Positions 18,012-26,207 of a DNA stretch of 36,032 nt are shown here, piece after piece (the stretch's first letter is position 1; every line of letters starts with the position of its first letter). The stretch is from Propionibacteriaceae bacterium (GTDB lineage: Bacteria > Actinomycetota > Actinomycetes > Propionibacteriales > Propionibacteriaceae): the NCBI GenBank assembly GCA_031267295.1, contig JAIRZI010000096.1, forward strand, positions 1 through 36,032. The letters are read 5' to 3'. Both the position numbers and the translations under genes were made by a program. A model generated the notes under the pieces. It was not told the origin of the DNA, did not search any database, and was given only the letters and a program-made list of their open reading frames with translations.

Positions 18012-19727
18012 ATGAAAAAGCTTATTCCTGTGGTTGCTGGTGCATTGGCTCTTGCGTTGAGTTTGAGTGCGTGCAGTAACGACACTGATAAACCAGAGGA
18101 ACCGGGCGACGTTGTCGTGCCGAGCGAGGGCTGGGATGTGAATCCTAAGGCGTACGAGGAACTAAAGGATGGCGGTACTCTGACCATCCCGATGTCTTCG
18201 GAGTTGGTAACGTTCAACATCTATTCGGCTGTCGGCAATAACGCACAACTGGTGTTTGGCACCAGCCCACTGTCAGAGCCGTGGTACTTCGTAAATGGGC
18301 TGGGGGAACTTATCTGGAACCCGCTGTTCTTGACGGAAGAGCCGAAGCCGGTGATTACTGATGATCAAATGGTGATCACTCTTAAGATCAACCCCGCAGC
18401 GGTGTGGGCCGATGGTGCCAAGATCACTGCTGATGACTGGATCGCTACTTGGAAAGCGCGCAACGGCGAACAGAAAGAATACAAACTTGCCACTTCTGAC
18501 GGCTGGGAACAGATTGAGAGTATCACCTCCACAGATGATGGTGCCACTGCCACCATCACTTTCAAGACTACCTATCCAGATTGGTTGGCAATCGTCTACT
18601 TAGGCCCGCAGCGTGCTGAATCCGTCAAAGATGCCGAAACTTTCAATGATGGCTGGATTGATGCTGAAGTTGTGAAGAACTGGTTGTCTGGGCCGTTCAC
18701 CATCGAGAGTTTCGACAAAGCCACTAGTACGGTGACCATGGTGCGTAACCCTAATTGGTGGGGAGAAACTGCGAAGTTAGATAAAGTCATTCTTAAATAT
18801 GTGGCTGGGGCACAACAAGCTACCGCATTCGCCAACGGTGAAATCGACTACTATGACATCGGTTCTGACGCTGACGGCTACATACAGGCCACTACAGCTA
18901 TCAACTCTGTGGTGCGCCAGTCCAACGGTCCGAATTATCGACACTTCACCGTCAACTCGCAAACTCCAGCGTTGCGCGATGTCAATGTGCGTCAGGCAGT
19001 ACTCATGGGGTTAGATCGAGTAACTATTACGCAATCCGATCTAGTTGGTTTGCCGGTTGATGATGCTCAAATATCGAACAACGTTTTTGTGATGGGGCAG
19101 GAGGGTTACGTTGATCTCTCAGAGCAAACGGGGCTTAAATACGACGTTGCTGCTGCCAAAGCCAAGCTGGAGACTGCCGGTTATGTGATGAACGATGCCA
19201 CCGGTTTCTATGAAAAAGATGGCGCACAGCTAACGCTTTACTTTGCAGTGTTGACTGGTATCGTCGCCTCAGAGAATGAGGCTTTGCTCATTCAGAGTCA
19301 ACTCAAGGAAATCGGTATCGACATCCAGTTCCGGCAGATCAACACCGCTACCGATTGGCCGGGGGTGCTCACTGCGCACAACTTCGACATCATAGCGTTT
19401 TCTTGGATTGGTACGCCGTTCCCACTGCAGAACATCGGTCAGATATACGGTTGTTCTGCTGACGGCACTCCGTCCGATAGCAACTTCCCGCAGTTGTGCA
19501 ATGGAGAGATTGATTCCCTCCGGGAACAGATTGACACCGAAATGGATGTAGCCAAGCGCCTTGAACTTGGCAAGCAACTTGCGGAAAAGATTTGGACGGA
19601 GGTTCACACCATTACACTGTGGCAGCGCCCGACGCTGATCGGTGTGCGCGACACTTTGGCCAACATTGGCGCTGGGGGTATGGCGCGTACGCCTTATACC
19701 TGGGTGAATGTGGGCTACGTCGCCTGA
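18012..19727 (+). CDS. oppA: peptide-binding lipoprotein of the opp importer (solute-binding family 5)
   Basis: Extracytoplasmic substrate-binding lipoprotein that delivers peptides to OppBC. I start it at the ATG at 18012 (571 residues), behind AAGGAG 9 bp upstream. This yields a clean lipoprotein signal, MKKLIPVVAGALALALSLSA, with the lipid-attachment cysteine at residue 21 in LSAC. A longer in-frame start at 17832 would put 60 residues ahead of the signal peptide and is unlikely. Family 5 features include LKINPAAVWADGAKITADDWIATW, FKTTYPDWLAIV, VRQAVLMGLDRVTITQ, and FDIIAFSWIGTPFPLQNIGQIYGC. The 194-bp gap before it may carry its own promoter. Confidence 0.9.
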   Translation: MKKLIPVVAGALALALSLSACSNDTDKPEEPGDVVVPSEGWDVNPKAYEELKDGGTLTIPMSSELVTFNIYSAVGNNAQLVFGTSPLSEPWYFVNGLGELIWNPLFLTEEPKPVITDDQMVITLKINPAAVWADGAKITADDWIATWKARNGEQKEYKLATSDGWEQIESITSTDDGATATITFKTTYPDWLAIVYLGPQRAESVKDAETFNDGWIDAEVVKNWLSGPFTIESFDKATSTVTMVRNPNWWGETAKLDKVILKYVAGAQQATAFANGEIDYYDIGSDADGYIQATTAINSVVRQSNGPNYRHFTVNSQTPALRDVNVRQAVLMGLDRVTITQSDLVGLPVDDAQISNNVFVMGQEGYVDLSEQTGLKYDVAAAKAKLETAGYVMNDATGFYEKDGAQLTLYFAVLTGIVASENEALLIQSQLKEIGIDIQFRQINTATDWPGVLTAHNFDIIAFSWIGTPFPLQNIGQIYGCSADGTPSDSNFPQLCNGEIDSLREQIDTEMDVAKRLELGKQLAEKIWTEVHTITLWQRPTLIGVRDTLANIGAGGMARTPYTWVNVGYVA

Positions 19728-19737
19728 AAATAGTTGC

Positions 19738-19757
19738 CACCTGAGCTATCTCAGGTG
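19738..19757 (+). terminator. small stem-loop after oppA
   Basis: A perfect 8-bp stem (CACCTGAG/CTCAGGTG) with a 4-nt loop, 11 bp after the oppA stop and directly before the stronger terminator. It has no T-run and probably acts together with the next hairpin. Confidence 0.5.
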
Positions 19758-19760
19758 CTG

Positions 19761-19802
19761 CCGTTGGGGTCTCATCTTGATTACTGGGTGAGACCCCAAC
19801 GG
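19761..19802 (+). terminator. strong intrinsic terminator after oppA
   Basis: A perfect 14-bp inverted repeat (CCGTTGGGGTCTCA with TGAGACCCCAACGG) around a 14-nt loop, followed by TTTATTGT. It ends the opp transcript, so secY-adk-map needs its own promoter in 19803-20000. Confidence 0.85.
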
Positions 19803-20000
19803 TTTATTGTAAAAAAAGCGTTGGGGTGTGACGTGATTCTTTATAGGCGATTCCCGAACTTAAGGGAGCGCGCGGTACGCTATGTAGGTTGTCGTTGGTG
19901 TGCTTGCACCCTGGCGTTAGCTGGGGACGCACAGAAACGGGTTGGAAAAGATGTTGTTGCTTGCTCGCAGGAGTAGGCGTGACGTGAGAAGGAGTTCCAA
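19803..20000 (+). promoter_or_regulatory. secY upstream region
   Basis: About 200 bp between the opp terminator and secY, with no credible gene (the open frames lack ribosome-binding sites). A promoter is required by the upstream terminator. A TTGGGG/TATAGG pair near 19824-19850 is the best candidate but its spacing is short. GAAGGAG at about 19987-19993 is the secY ribosome-binding site. Confidence 0.4.
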
Positions 20001-21314
20001 GTGCTTAGCGCTTTCTCCCAAGTATTTCGGGTTCCTGAGCTGCGAAAGAAGCTCTTGTTTACGTTGGGTGTACTGGCACTCTTCCGGCTTGGTACCTCCA
20101 TCCCGTCTCCGAACGTCAATATGGTTAATATTCGAGAATGTGCAGCCATCGCCGAGAGTGGCGAGATGGGCAGTGTCTACCAGTTGATCAATCTGTTCTC
20201 TGGTGGTGGGTTACTGAACTTGACGATTTTCGCGCTAGGTATCATGCCTTACATCACTTCGTCTATCATTTTGCAACTGCTCACTGTGGTGATTCCCCGG
20301 TTAGAGGCGTTGAAGAAAGAGGGTGCGGCTGGCCAACAGACCATCACCCAATACACCCGCTGGCTCACCATTGTGCTCGCGGTGTTACAGGCTACATCGT
20401 TTACCATGCTGGCTGTTTCTGGAAATATGTTCTCCGGTTGCACAGCGCAGGTTGTTTACTCCAAATCAATTTTCCCAATCATCGTAATGATTTTCACCAT
20501 GATAGCTGGCACGTCTATCATCATGTGGCTTGGCGAACTGATCACCGACAACGGTGTGGGCAACGGTATGTCAATCCTGATTTTCACGCAGATTGTGGCT
20601 CAGTTCCCCAGTTCCATGTGGGGTATCAAGGAAACTAACGCCGGTGCGCGAGGCTGGTTCATGTTTTTCATGGTGATGGCCGTAGGGTTGCTGGTGATGG
20701 CGGCGGTTATCTTTGTGGAACGCGCGCAACGTCGTATTCCGGTGCAGTATGCCAAACGTATGGTGGGGAAGCGGTTGCTGGGCGGTACCACTACTTATAT
20801 CCCAATTAAGGTTAACCAATCCGGTGTCGTTCCGATCATCTTTGCGTCGTCCATTCTTTACCTGCCGGTGTTGTATGCGATGTTCCGTCCAGAAACCGCA
20901 GCGGGGCAGTGGATATATCAAAACCTTTCTGGCCAGTCCAACTCTTGGATTTATAACATCAGCTTCTTCACGCTGATCGTCTTCTTCTGCTACTTTTATG
21001 TGTCGATCACCTTTAACCCAGTGGAGATCGCCGATAACATAAATAAATATGGCGGTTCGATACCTAGTGTGCGCGCCGGAAAAGCCACCGCGAATTATTT
21101 GGAGTATGTGTTATCACGGCTGACCGCACCAGGTGCTATCTATTTAGGAATCATTGCGCTTATTCCGATGCTGGCGATTTCGTTAGTTGGTGCCTCTGGT
21201 AAATTCCCCTTTGGTGGCACTAGTCTTTTAATTATGGTTGGCGTTGGTCTTGACACCGTTCGTCAGATTGAGAGTCAACTGCAGCAACGCAACTATGAAG
21301 GCTTTTTGAAATGA
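20001..21314 (+). CDS. secY: protein translocase subunit SecY
   Basis: The 437-residue channel subunit of the SecYEG translocon. It begins with the GTG at 20001 behind GAAGGAG. ELRKKLLFTLGVLALFRLGTSIPSPNVN, INLFSGGGLLNLTIFALGIMPYITSSIILQLLTVVIP, the cytoplasmic loop RAQRRIPVQYAKR and the IPSVRAGKATANYLEYVLSRLT region are diagnostic, and about ten membrane helices are visible. It overlaps adk by 4 bp. Confidence 0.97.
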   Translation: MLSAFSQVFRVPELRKKLLFTLGVLALFRLGTSIPSPNVNMVNIRECAAIAESGEMGSVYQLINLFSGGGLLNLTIFALGIMPYITSSIILQLLTVVIPRLEALKKEGAAGQQTITQYTRWLTIVLAVLQATSFTMLAVSGNMFSGCTAQVVYSKSIFPIIVMIFTMIAGTSIIMWLGELITDNGVGNGMSILIFTQIVAQFPSSMWGIKETNAGARGWFMFFMVMAVGLLVMAAVIFVERAQRRIPVQYAKRMVGKRLLGGTTTYIPIKVNQSGVVPIIFASSILYLPVLYAMFRPETAAGQWIYQNLSGQSNSWIYNISFFTLIVFFCYFYVSITFNPVEIADNINKYGGSIPSVRAGKATANYLEYVLSRLTAPGAIYLGIIALIPMLAISLVGASGKFPFGGTSLLIMVGVGLDTVRQIESQLQQRNYEGFLK

Positions 21315-21892
21315 GATTGTTGCTCATGGGTGCTCCTGGTTCTGGCAAGGGCACCCAAGCGACCGCTATATCCAAGCGGTATGGTATCCCGGCCATATCT
21401 ACGGGAAATATGTTTCGGGCTGCGGTAGCGTCTGGAACGGCGCTAGGCCATCAGGTTAGCGAACTGCTCGCCGCTGGTTTGCTGGTGCCAGACGTTGTTA
21501 CCGATCAAGTGGTGGCGGAGCGGCTCGTTGAACCGGATGCAGTTGACGGCTGGCTACTTGATGGTTACCCGCGGACTCTTGGTCAGGTAAGCGCATTGCA
21601 GGCTTGTATGGCGCATCACGGTGTTGCTCTTGACGGAGTGCTTGCCATCATAGTGCCAACCGAGGAACTGTTAAAACGGCTGTTGCTACGTGCAGATATA
21701 GAAGACAGAGCCGACGACACAGCGGAGACGATCACTCGTCGCTTAGCGGTGTATCACGAGCAGACTGAGCCGGTGATTGAGCAGTATGCCGCAAGTGGTT
21801 TTGTGGTTCGCGTAGATGGGGTTGGTAGCGTGGCGGAAGTTGCTACACGAATCGCTACCGTGCTCGACCCACTGACGGAGTCTGCGGTTTAG
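21311..21892 (+). CDS. adk: adenylate kinase
   Basis: Interconverts ATP + AMP and 2 ADP in the cytoplasm. Walker A GAPGSGKGT at residues 7-15, the AMP-binding stretch STGNMFRAAVASGT, LLDGYPRTLGQ, and RADIEDRADDTAETITRRLAVYHEQTEPV identify it. At 193 residues it is the short type without the zinc-binding LID domain, as is usual in Actinomycetota. It overlaps secY by 4 bp. Confidence 0.96.
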   Translation: MRLLLMGAPGSGKGTQATAISKRYGIPAISTGNMFRAAVASGTALGHQVSELLAAGLLVPDVVTDQVVAERLVEPDAVDGWLLDGYPRTLGQVSALQACMAHHGVALDGVLAIIVPTEELLKRLLLRADIEDRADDTAETITRRLAVYHEQTEPVIEQYAASGFVVRVDGVGSVAEVATRIATVLDPLTESAV

Positions 21893-21894
21893 CG

Positions 21895-22800
21895 ATGGGG
21901 CGTATTCAGTTAAAGACACAAGAGCAGATATTGCAGATGCGAGCCGCCGGTTTGGTGGTCTGTCGCGGGTTGGAAGCTATGAGCGCTGCGGCTGTCGCCG
22001 GTGCTACCACTGCTGATATTGATGCAGTGGGGCGCGAAGTGTTGCTGCGCGCCAATGCGCAGTCAAATTTTCTAGGGTATGGCGGTGAATACGGCGTGAC
22101 CCCATATCCGGGCGTGGCGTGTGTTAGCCCCAATGAAATGGTGGTACATGGCATTCCGGGTTCTCGGGTGCTGGTTGCGGGCGATGTCGTGAGTATCGAT
22201 TTTGGCGCCATCGTGGCGGGTTGGCATGGTGATGCGGCTCGCAGCGTAGCGGTAGCGGCCGTATCGTCTCCGGGGTCAGCAGTTAGTGTGAGCGGAGAAC
22301 CGTCTGGGGGAACAGACGTTAACGGCGTGTCGGCTAAAGTCATAGGCTTGATAGCTACCACCTGCGAGGCTAGCTGGGTGGGGATAACTGCGCTGTGGCG
22401 TGCGGCGCAACTCTCTGACGTGTCGCACGCCATCCAACGCTATGTTGAACGGCAACCGCACCGCTACGGCATTGTGCGCGAATATACCGGTCATGGCATC
22501 GGAACTGAGATGCATATGGATCCAGATGTGCCGAACTATGCTCGCCCGGGACGCGGCCCGCGTATCACTCCCGGAATGGTGCTCTGTATAGAGCCGATGT
22601 TAACTTTAGGGCACCCAGCAGTCACCGAACTGGAAGACGATTGGAGTGTGGTCACTCGGGATGGCTCATGGGCTGCTCATTGGGAAAACACCGTGGCGGT
22701 GTTAGCTGACGGTCTGTGGGTGTTAACTGAACCAGATGGCGGTGCGGCGGAGTTGGCTGCTCGCGGGGTGCCGTTAGCGTCGCTCGCTGTCGGTCGATAA
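21895..22800 (+). CDS. map: methionine aminopeptidase type I with an internal insertion
   Basis: Removes the initiator methionine from nascent proteins. The metal ligands are visible: D102 (SIDFGA), D113 (HGDAARSV), the His in EYTGHGIG near 199, the Glu in CIEPML near 232 and the Glu in WENTVAV near 263; the substrate His is in VVHGIPG near 85. At 301 residues it is longer than the usual ~260. Part of the excess is a Ser/Gly/Val-rich stretch of about 30 residues after the second aspartate (about 121-150), inside the catalytic fold. It starts 2 bp after adk. It is the last gene of this operon here; infA, rpmJ, rpsM, rpsK and rpoA do not follow. Confidence 0.95.
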   Translation: MGRIQLKTQEQILQMRAAGLVVCRGLEAMSAAAVAGATTADIDAVGREVLLRANAQSNFLGYGGEYGVTPYPGVACVSPNEMVVHGIPGSRVLVAGDVVSIDFGAIVAGWHGDAARSVAVAAVSSPGSAVSVSGEPSGGTDVNGVSAKVIGLIATTCEASWVGITALWRAAQLSDVSHAIQRYVERQPHRYGIVREYTGHGIGTEMHMDPDVPNYARPGRGPRITPGMVLCIEPMLTLGHPAVTELEDDWSVVTRDGSWAAHWENTVAVLADGLWVLTEPDGGAAELAARGVPLASLAVGR

Positions 22801-22817
22801 ACGACGGGGAACTGTTG

Positions 22818-22861
22818 TTAACGTTTGCGTTGGAGTAGCGACGGCCCTTTCGGAGATTCTC
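22818..22861 (-). repeat. copy of the DUF1707-like gene 3' end (left copy)
   Basis: Forty-one of 44 positions match 24302-24345 in the same orientation, 1484 bp away. Read on the minus strand it encodes ESPKGPSLLQRKR and a stop, against EAPKGPSLFQRRR and a stop in the intact gene. The three base differences change three residues conservatively. Weaker similarity continues past the stop codon for about 17 bp (GGGGAACT versus GGGAGAACT). It begins 17 bp after the map stop. The ATPase 3 gene lies exactly between the two copies. Confidence 0.85.
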
Positions 22862-22893
22862 GTTATCCAGTGCTCGCAGTAACAGCTAAGCGG

Positions 22894-24165
22894 CTATGTT
22901 GTGAGGTCATTCCAGATTGCGGATATAGGCATGGCTCGGCGACGTGCCCCGAATGGTACGGTATCTGTGCCGGTGTATAGCACAATCCCTGCGATAAAGT
23001 CGTTGCCGAGTCTGCTCTCCAGGTGGGCTATGCCACGAAAATCTTCGGCTCTAGGGGTGGAGGAAGCCTTGACATCAATCGCTACGACTCGTCCGCGGCT
23101 GTCTTCCAGAATTAGGTCTACTTCAGTTTGGTCTTTTGTGCGATAGTGATAGAGAACTGCGGGGGTTTCACACCATGATAGTTGACGGGCGAGTTCCATA
23201 GCTACGAACCCCTCAAGTAACCCGCCCAGTGGGTTACTTTGTTTCGTCAGACCATCGGTGTTATAGCCTAGTTGGCTTGCAGCGATACCGGAATCAACGA
23301 ATGCGACCTTTTCGGTGGTTATCGCTCGTTGGGTTAGATTGCGAGACCAGGCAGGAATGCGTTTGATTAGGAAAACCTCTTCCAGTAAAACGAGATAGCG
23401 ACGGATAGTTGTAACTGGTAGCCCGGTTTCTTTCGAAAGATGAGCTGGAACCAGCAGTTGTCCCGATCTAGCAGCGATCAAGCGTATGAGTTGGCGTAGT
23501 TGCACTGAACGTTCTATCTGAGCAACCTGCATCACATCACGGTTCACTAGATCGGCGACATAGGAGTTATGAAAAACAGTGCGACGACGATCTGCACGAG
23601 CCACTGCTTCTGGAAATCCTCCTCGGACTAGGCGTTCAATGTAGCTGTGTCGGGTATCTACCGATGTGAAGTGCAACTGTGTACCATGCGAAAACAAGAC
23701 ATCTATAAAACTTCTTTGACCGGTTTGATCAATCTCGCCTTGAGAAAGCGGCCATAACTCAATAGTTTCCATTCGTCCAGGGAGGGCATCAGACACTTCG
23801 CGCAGACCCATCAATCGTGCAGATCCGGTAAGTAGGAAAGCGCCAGGACGGGGGTTGGAATCGACTTCGTGTTTTATGCTCAAAAGCAGGTCAGGTACTC
23901 GCTGTACTTCATCAATTACCAGCATTTGGTTACTCAATAAAAACTGGTTTGGATCTGCTGTTGCTGATTCTCGCCATGCGGGGGCATCCAGGCTTCGCAT
24001 CACACCGTTGTATTTGTCAGCCAATTGGGCTGCAAGGGTGCTTTTTCCGCATTGCCGCGCTCCGTTCACCAAAACCACGCGGGTGTCTGCTAGCGCGGCT
24101 TCAACTGTTGCCGCTGCCCGGCGCGGCAACAGTTGTCCCAGTGGGGATTTTGGAATGTTTACCAT
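22894..24165 (-). CDS. AAA+ ATPase with C-terminal DUF4143 (ATPase 3)
   Basis: A 423-residue archaeal-type AAA+ ATPase of unknown role, of a different subfamily from the other two in the window. Walker A is GARQCGKST at 35-43; Walker B is MLVIDEVQR near 85; FLLTGSARLMG is the sensor block; a central winged-helix-like stretch LVPAHLSKETGLPVTTIRRYLVLL precedes the DUF4143 part. The C-terminal TEVDLILED...VAIDVKASS follows the PD-(D/E)XK nuclease-like pattern more fully than the others. The ATG at 24165 has only a weak ribosome-binding site. The gene is convergent with map and bracketed by two copies of the neighbouring gene's 3' end. Confidence 0.9.
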   Translation of the reverse strand: MVNIPKSPLGQLLPRRAAATVEAALADTRVVLVNGARQCGKSTLAAQLADKYNGVMRSLDAPAWRESATADPNQFLLSNQMLVIDEVQRVPDLLLSIKHEVDSNPRPGAFLLTGSARLMGLREVSDALPGRMETIELWPLSQGEIDQTGQRSFIDVLFSHGTQLHFTSVDTRHSYIERLVRGGFPEAVARADRRRTVFHNSYVADLVNRDVMQVAQIERSVQLRQLIRLIAARSGQLLVPAHLSKETGLPVTTIRRYLVLLEEVFLIKRIPAWSRNLTQRAITTEKVAFVDSGIAASQLGYNTDGLTKQSNPLGGLLEGFVAMELARQLSWCETPAVLYHYRTKDQTEVDLILEDSRGRVVAIDVKASSTPRAEDFRGIAHLESRLGNDFIAGIVLYTGTDTVPFGARRRAMPISAIWNDLTT

Positions 24166-24174
24166 GCTCTAATC

Positions 24175-24278
24175 TTACTCTAAATGGTCGTTTGGTCGCT
24201 GTGTTTGTGGTCGTTTGGTCGCTAAGAGCTGCGGGTGGTAAGCAAAAAATACCCTACGATTCAGGCGTTTTAGAGTAA
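24175..24278. repeat. direct repeats inside an inverted repeat, upstream of ATPase 3
   Basis: Two identical 16-bp copies of TGGTCGTTTGGTCGCT lie at 24185-24200 and 24208-24223 (period 23 bp). They are enclosed by a 10-bp perfect inverted repeat, TTACTCTAAA at 24175-24184 and TTTAGAGTAA at 24269-24278. This occupies most of the 136-bp gap between ATPase 3 and the DUF1707-like gene, so it overlaps the ATPase promoter zone. Confidence 0.8.
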
Positions 24279-24301
24279 AGGAAACTCTTAGGGAGAACTA
24301 T

Positions 24302-24345
24302 TTAACGTCTGCGTTGGAATAGCGACGGCCCTTTCGGAGCTTCTC
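24302..24345 (-). repeat. DUF1707-like gene 3' end (right copy of the 22818-22861 repeat)
   Basis: The final 14 codons and stop of the intact gene, matching 22818-22861 in direct orientation. ATPase 3 and its upstream repeats lie between the two copies. Confidence 0.85.
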
Positions 24346-24607
24346 CAGGTGCACCCCCCACCCGATCACCGCCCAGTACTGGGTCGGTGTTGCGCAGACT
24401 GGCTGGTAATACCTGTAGCACTGGAAACAGCGCAGCGCCCGTCTCGGCTGCCCATAACTGCTCAAGCAGTTTGAAAAACTGGGTTGTGTCAATCGCACCT
24501 TCGGTGTATGCCTGCTTTAGGAGTTCTTCTACGAGTTGATGCTCAGATTCGCTAACGGGCATATTTGGGTTGTTAATATAGCGCTGTTCAATTGGTTGTC
24601 CGCTCAT
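24302..24607 (-). CDS. small DUF1707-like protein
   Basis: A 101-residue protein without membrane helices. SESEHQLVEELLKQAYTEGAIDTTQFFKLLEQLWAAETGAALFPVL resembles the DUF1707 module found at the N-terminus of many actinobacterial proteins (the residue pattern of a helix, YxEGxxD, then a second helix). Its role is unknown. The C-terminus is basic and Gly/Pro-rich, ending in LFQRRR. The ATG at 24607 is preceded by AAGGATAGGA. It has the same orientation as ATPase 3 and is divergent from the DUF3467-like gene 50 bp away. The family assignment is by eye. Confidence 0.65.
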   Translation of the reverse strand: MSGQPIEQRYINNPNMPVSESEHQLVEELLKQAYTEGAIDTTQFFKLLEQLWAAETGAALFPVLQVLPASLRNTDPVLGGDRVGGAPGEAPKGPSLFQRRR

Positions 24608-24657
24608 TCCTATCCTTCATGTTCGACTCCAGCTCTAAACTCTACTAGGCTGAGCAC

Positions 24658-24930
24658 ATGGCGGAACAACGATTACAGATCAATATGCCGAATGAACAGG
24701 CGATAGGCGTGTATGCCGACTTTGTACGCGCTTGGCACACTAACGACGCTTTTGTGCTCGACTTTGCCGCGTTGCATGAGCCAGCCACTTCCACCGACGA
24801 CGGCGTGCTGATTAAAGCTGGAGTGGTGTCGCGGGTGCGCATTCCGCCAAGTCAGGTGTTTGAGCTAATGAAAGCGTTAGAGCAACAACTTTCTGCGTGG
24901 GAGAAAGAAACCGGCCGCAACGGCGTGTAG
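24658..24930 (+). CDS. small DUF3467-like protein
   Basis: A 90-residue protein of unknown role. IGVYADFVRAWHTNDAFVLDFAAL, followed by SRVRIPPSQVFELMKALEQQLSAWEKETG, follows the DUF3467 pattern (a YADF/YANF strand, FVLDF, then SRI/VxxxPxxxxxLxxAL). Small genes of this kind are widespread in Actinomycetota. It starts at the ATG at 24658 and lies 27 bp before the aminotransferase gene, so it may be its co-transcribed leader gene. Confidence 0.7.
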   Translation: MAEQRLQINMPNEQAIGVYADFVRAWHTNDAFVLDFAALHEPATSTDDGVLIKAGVVSRVRIPPSQVFELMKALEQQLSAWEKETGRNGV

Positions 24931-24957
24931 AAATATGGGCGCTGATAGTATTTAAGG

Positions 24958-26202
24958 ATGAGTCAAGAGGTTTTCGAGAAGTACGAATCGAACGTTCGCT
25001 CGTATTCCCGCAGTTTTCCCACCATTTTCACTCGGGCTAAAGGGTCGTTGTTGTATGACATCTCCGGGCGTGAGTTCATCGACTTTTTCTGTGGTGCCGG
25101 CGCACTTAACTATGGGCATAACCCCGACTACATCAAAGCTAAGCTGGCGGCGTATCTCGAATCAGACGGTGTCATGCATTCGCTTGACATGTACACCGTA
25201 CCCAAGGCGGAGTTCATTGAATACTTCGAGACGAAAATTATTGAGCCGCGCGGATTCGATTACAAAATCATGTTCACCGGTCCTACCGGCACCAACGCCG
25301 TAGAAGCTGGGTTGAAGTTGGCTCGCAAGATCACTAAACGTCTAGGGGTGTTCGCATTCCAGGGCGCTTATCACGGTATGACGCTCGGTTCGCTCGCCCT
25401 CACTACGGACGCTGGTTCGCGCTCTGGTGCCGGAGTGCCGCTCGGCAACGTCACTCACCTCCCAGCCCCGTACCAATATGGCGAAGAGTTTGCCCTCACT
25501 TATTTTGAAGACCTCATCACCTCCGATCACTCTGGGGTGGAACTTCCAGCGGCACTCGCATTAGAGACGGTACAAGCTGAAGGCGGAGTGCATGTGTTCA
25601 GCAACGCATTCCTGCAAGGGTTGCAGCGTATCTGCAAACGTTATGGCATTCTGTTGTTGGTTGACGACATTCAGGTGGGGTGTGCTCGCACGGGTCGTTT
25701 CTTTAGCTTTGAACGAGCTGGAATCAAGCCGGACATCGTAGTGGTATCTAAATCTATCGGCGGATATGGAATGCCGATGGCGCTCACCTTGTTTCGTCCC
25801 GAGTTAGACATCTGGTCGCCGGGGGAGCATAACGGCACTTTCCGCGGCAATCAGCTAGCTATCGTGGCCGCCAAAGCAGGTTTAGAAGTGCTGCTTAACG
25901 ATCACGTCGAGGACGGTGTCACTGAACGCGAAACCATTGTGCGTGATTTCTTAAACACAAACGTTGCTAACATCCCCGGAGTGCAGGAAGTGCGTGGCCG
26001 GGGGCTAATTTGGGGTATCGATGTTGGAACCGATGCTAAGGCGGCAAAGATCGCTAAGGCGGCATACAACTCTGGGCTGATCATGGAACGTGCCGGGCGT
26101 GATAACTCGGTGTTGAAGATCATGCCAAGTTTAGTGATTCCGCTGGATACGTTGCAGCTTGGATTGGAGATCGTGGCGCAAGTGGTGCAGGAAACTAGGT
26201 AG
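24958..26202 (+). CDS. diaminobutyrate--2-oxoglutarate aminotransferase, EctB-like
   Basis: A 414-residue class III PLP aminotransferase. In the EctB family it converts L-aspartate semialdehyde and glutamate to L-2,4-diaminobutyrate. EctB-specific blocks run through the protein: VRSYSRSFPTIFTRAKGSLLYD, FFCGAGALNYGHN, FTGPTGTNAVEAGLKLARK, LLVDDIQVGCARTGRFFSFERAGIKPDIV, SKSIGGYGMPMALTLFRPELDIW and PGEHNGTFRGNQLA. The PLP lysine is K265. No ectA or ectC is present, so ectoine synthesis is not supported by context. Instead murT-like and gatD-like genes follow after 5 bp, which points to a cell-wall use of diaminobutyrate. The substrate could differ slightly; the family call itself is firm. Confidence 0.88.
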   Translation: MSQEVFEKYESNVRSYSRSFPTIFTRAKGSLLYDISGREFIDFFCGAGALNYGHNPDYIKAKLAAYLESDGVMHSLDMYTVPKAEFIEYFETKIIEPRGFDYKIMFTGPTGTNAVEAGLKLARKITKRLGVFAFQGAYHGMTLGSLALTTDAGSRSGAGVPLGNVTHLPAPYQYGEEFALTYFEDLITSDHSGVELPAALALETVQAEGGVHVFSNAFLQGLQRICKRYGILLLVDDIQVGCARTGRFFSFERAGIKPDIVVVSKSIGGYGMPMALTLFRPELDIWSPGEHNGTFRGNQLAIVAAKAGLEVLLNDHVEDGVTERETIVRDFLNTNVANIPGVQEVRGRGLIWGIDVGTDAKAAKIAKAAYNSGLIMERAGRDNSVLKIMPSLVIPLDTLQLGLEIVAQVVQETR

Positions 26203-26207
26203 CAGCT

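Noticed and set aside
24958-26202. Ectoine biosynthesis locus
   Set aside because: Only an EctB-like gene is present; ectA and ectC are absent and the neighbours are cell-wall genes.
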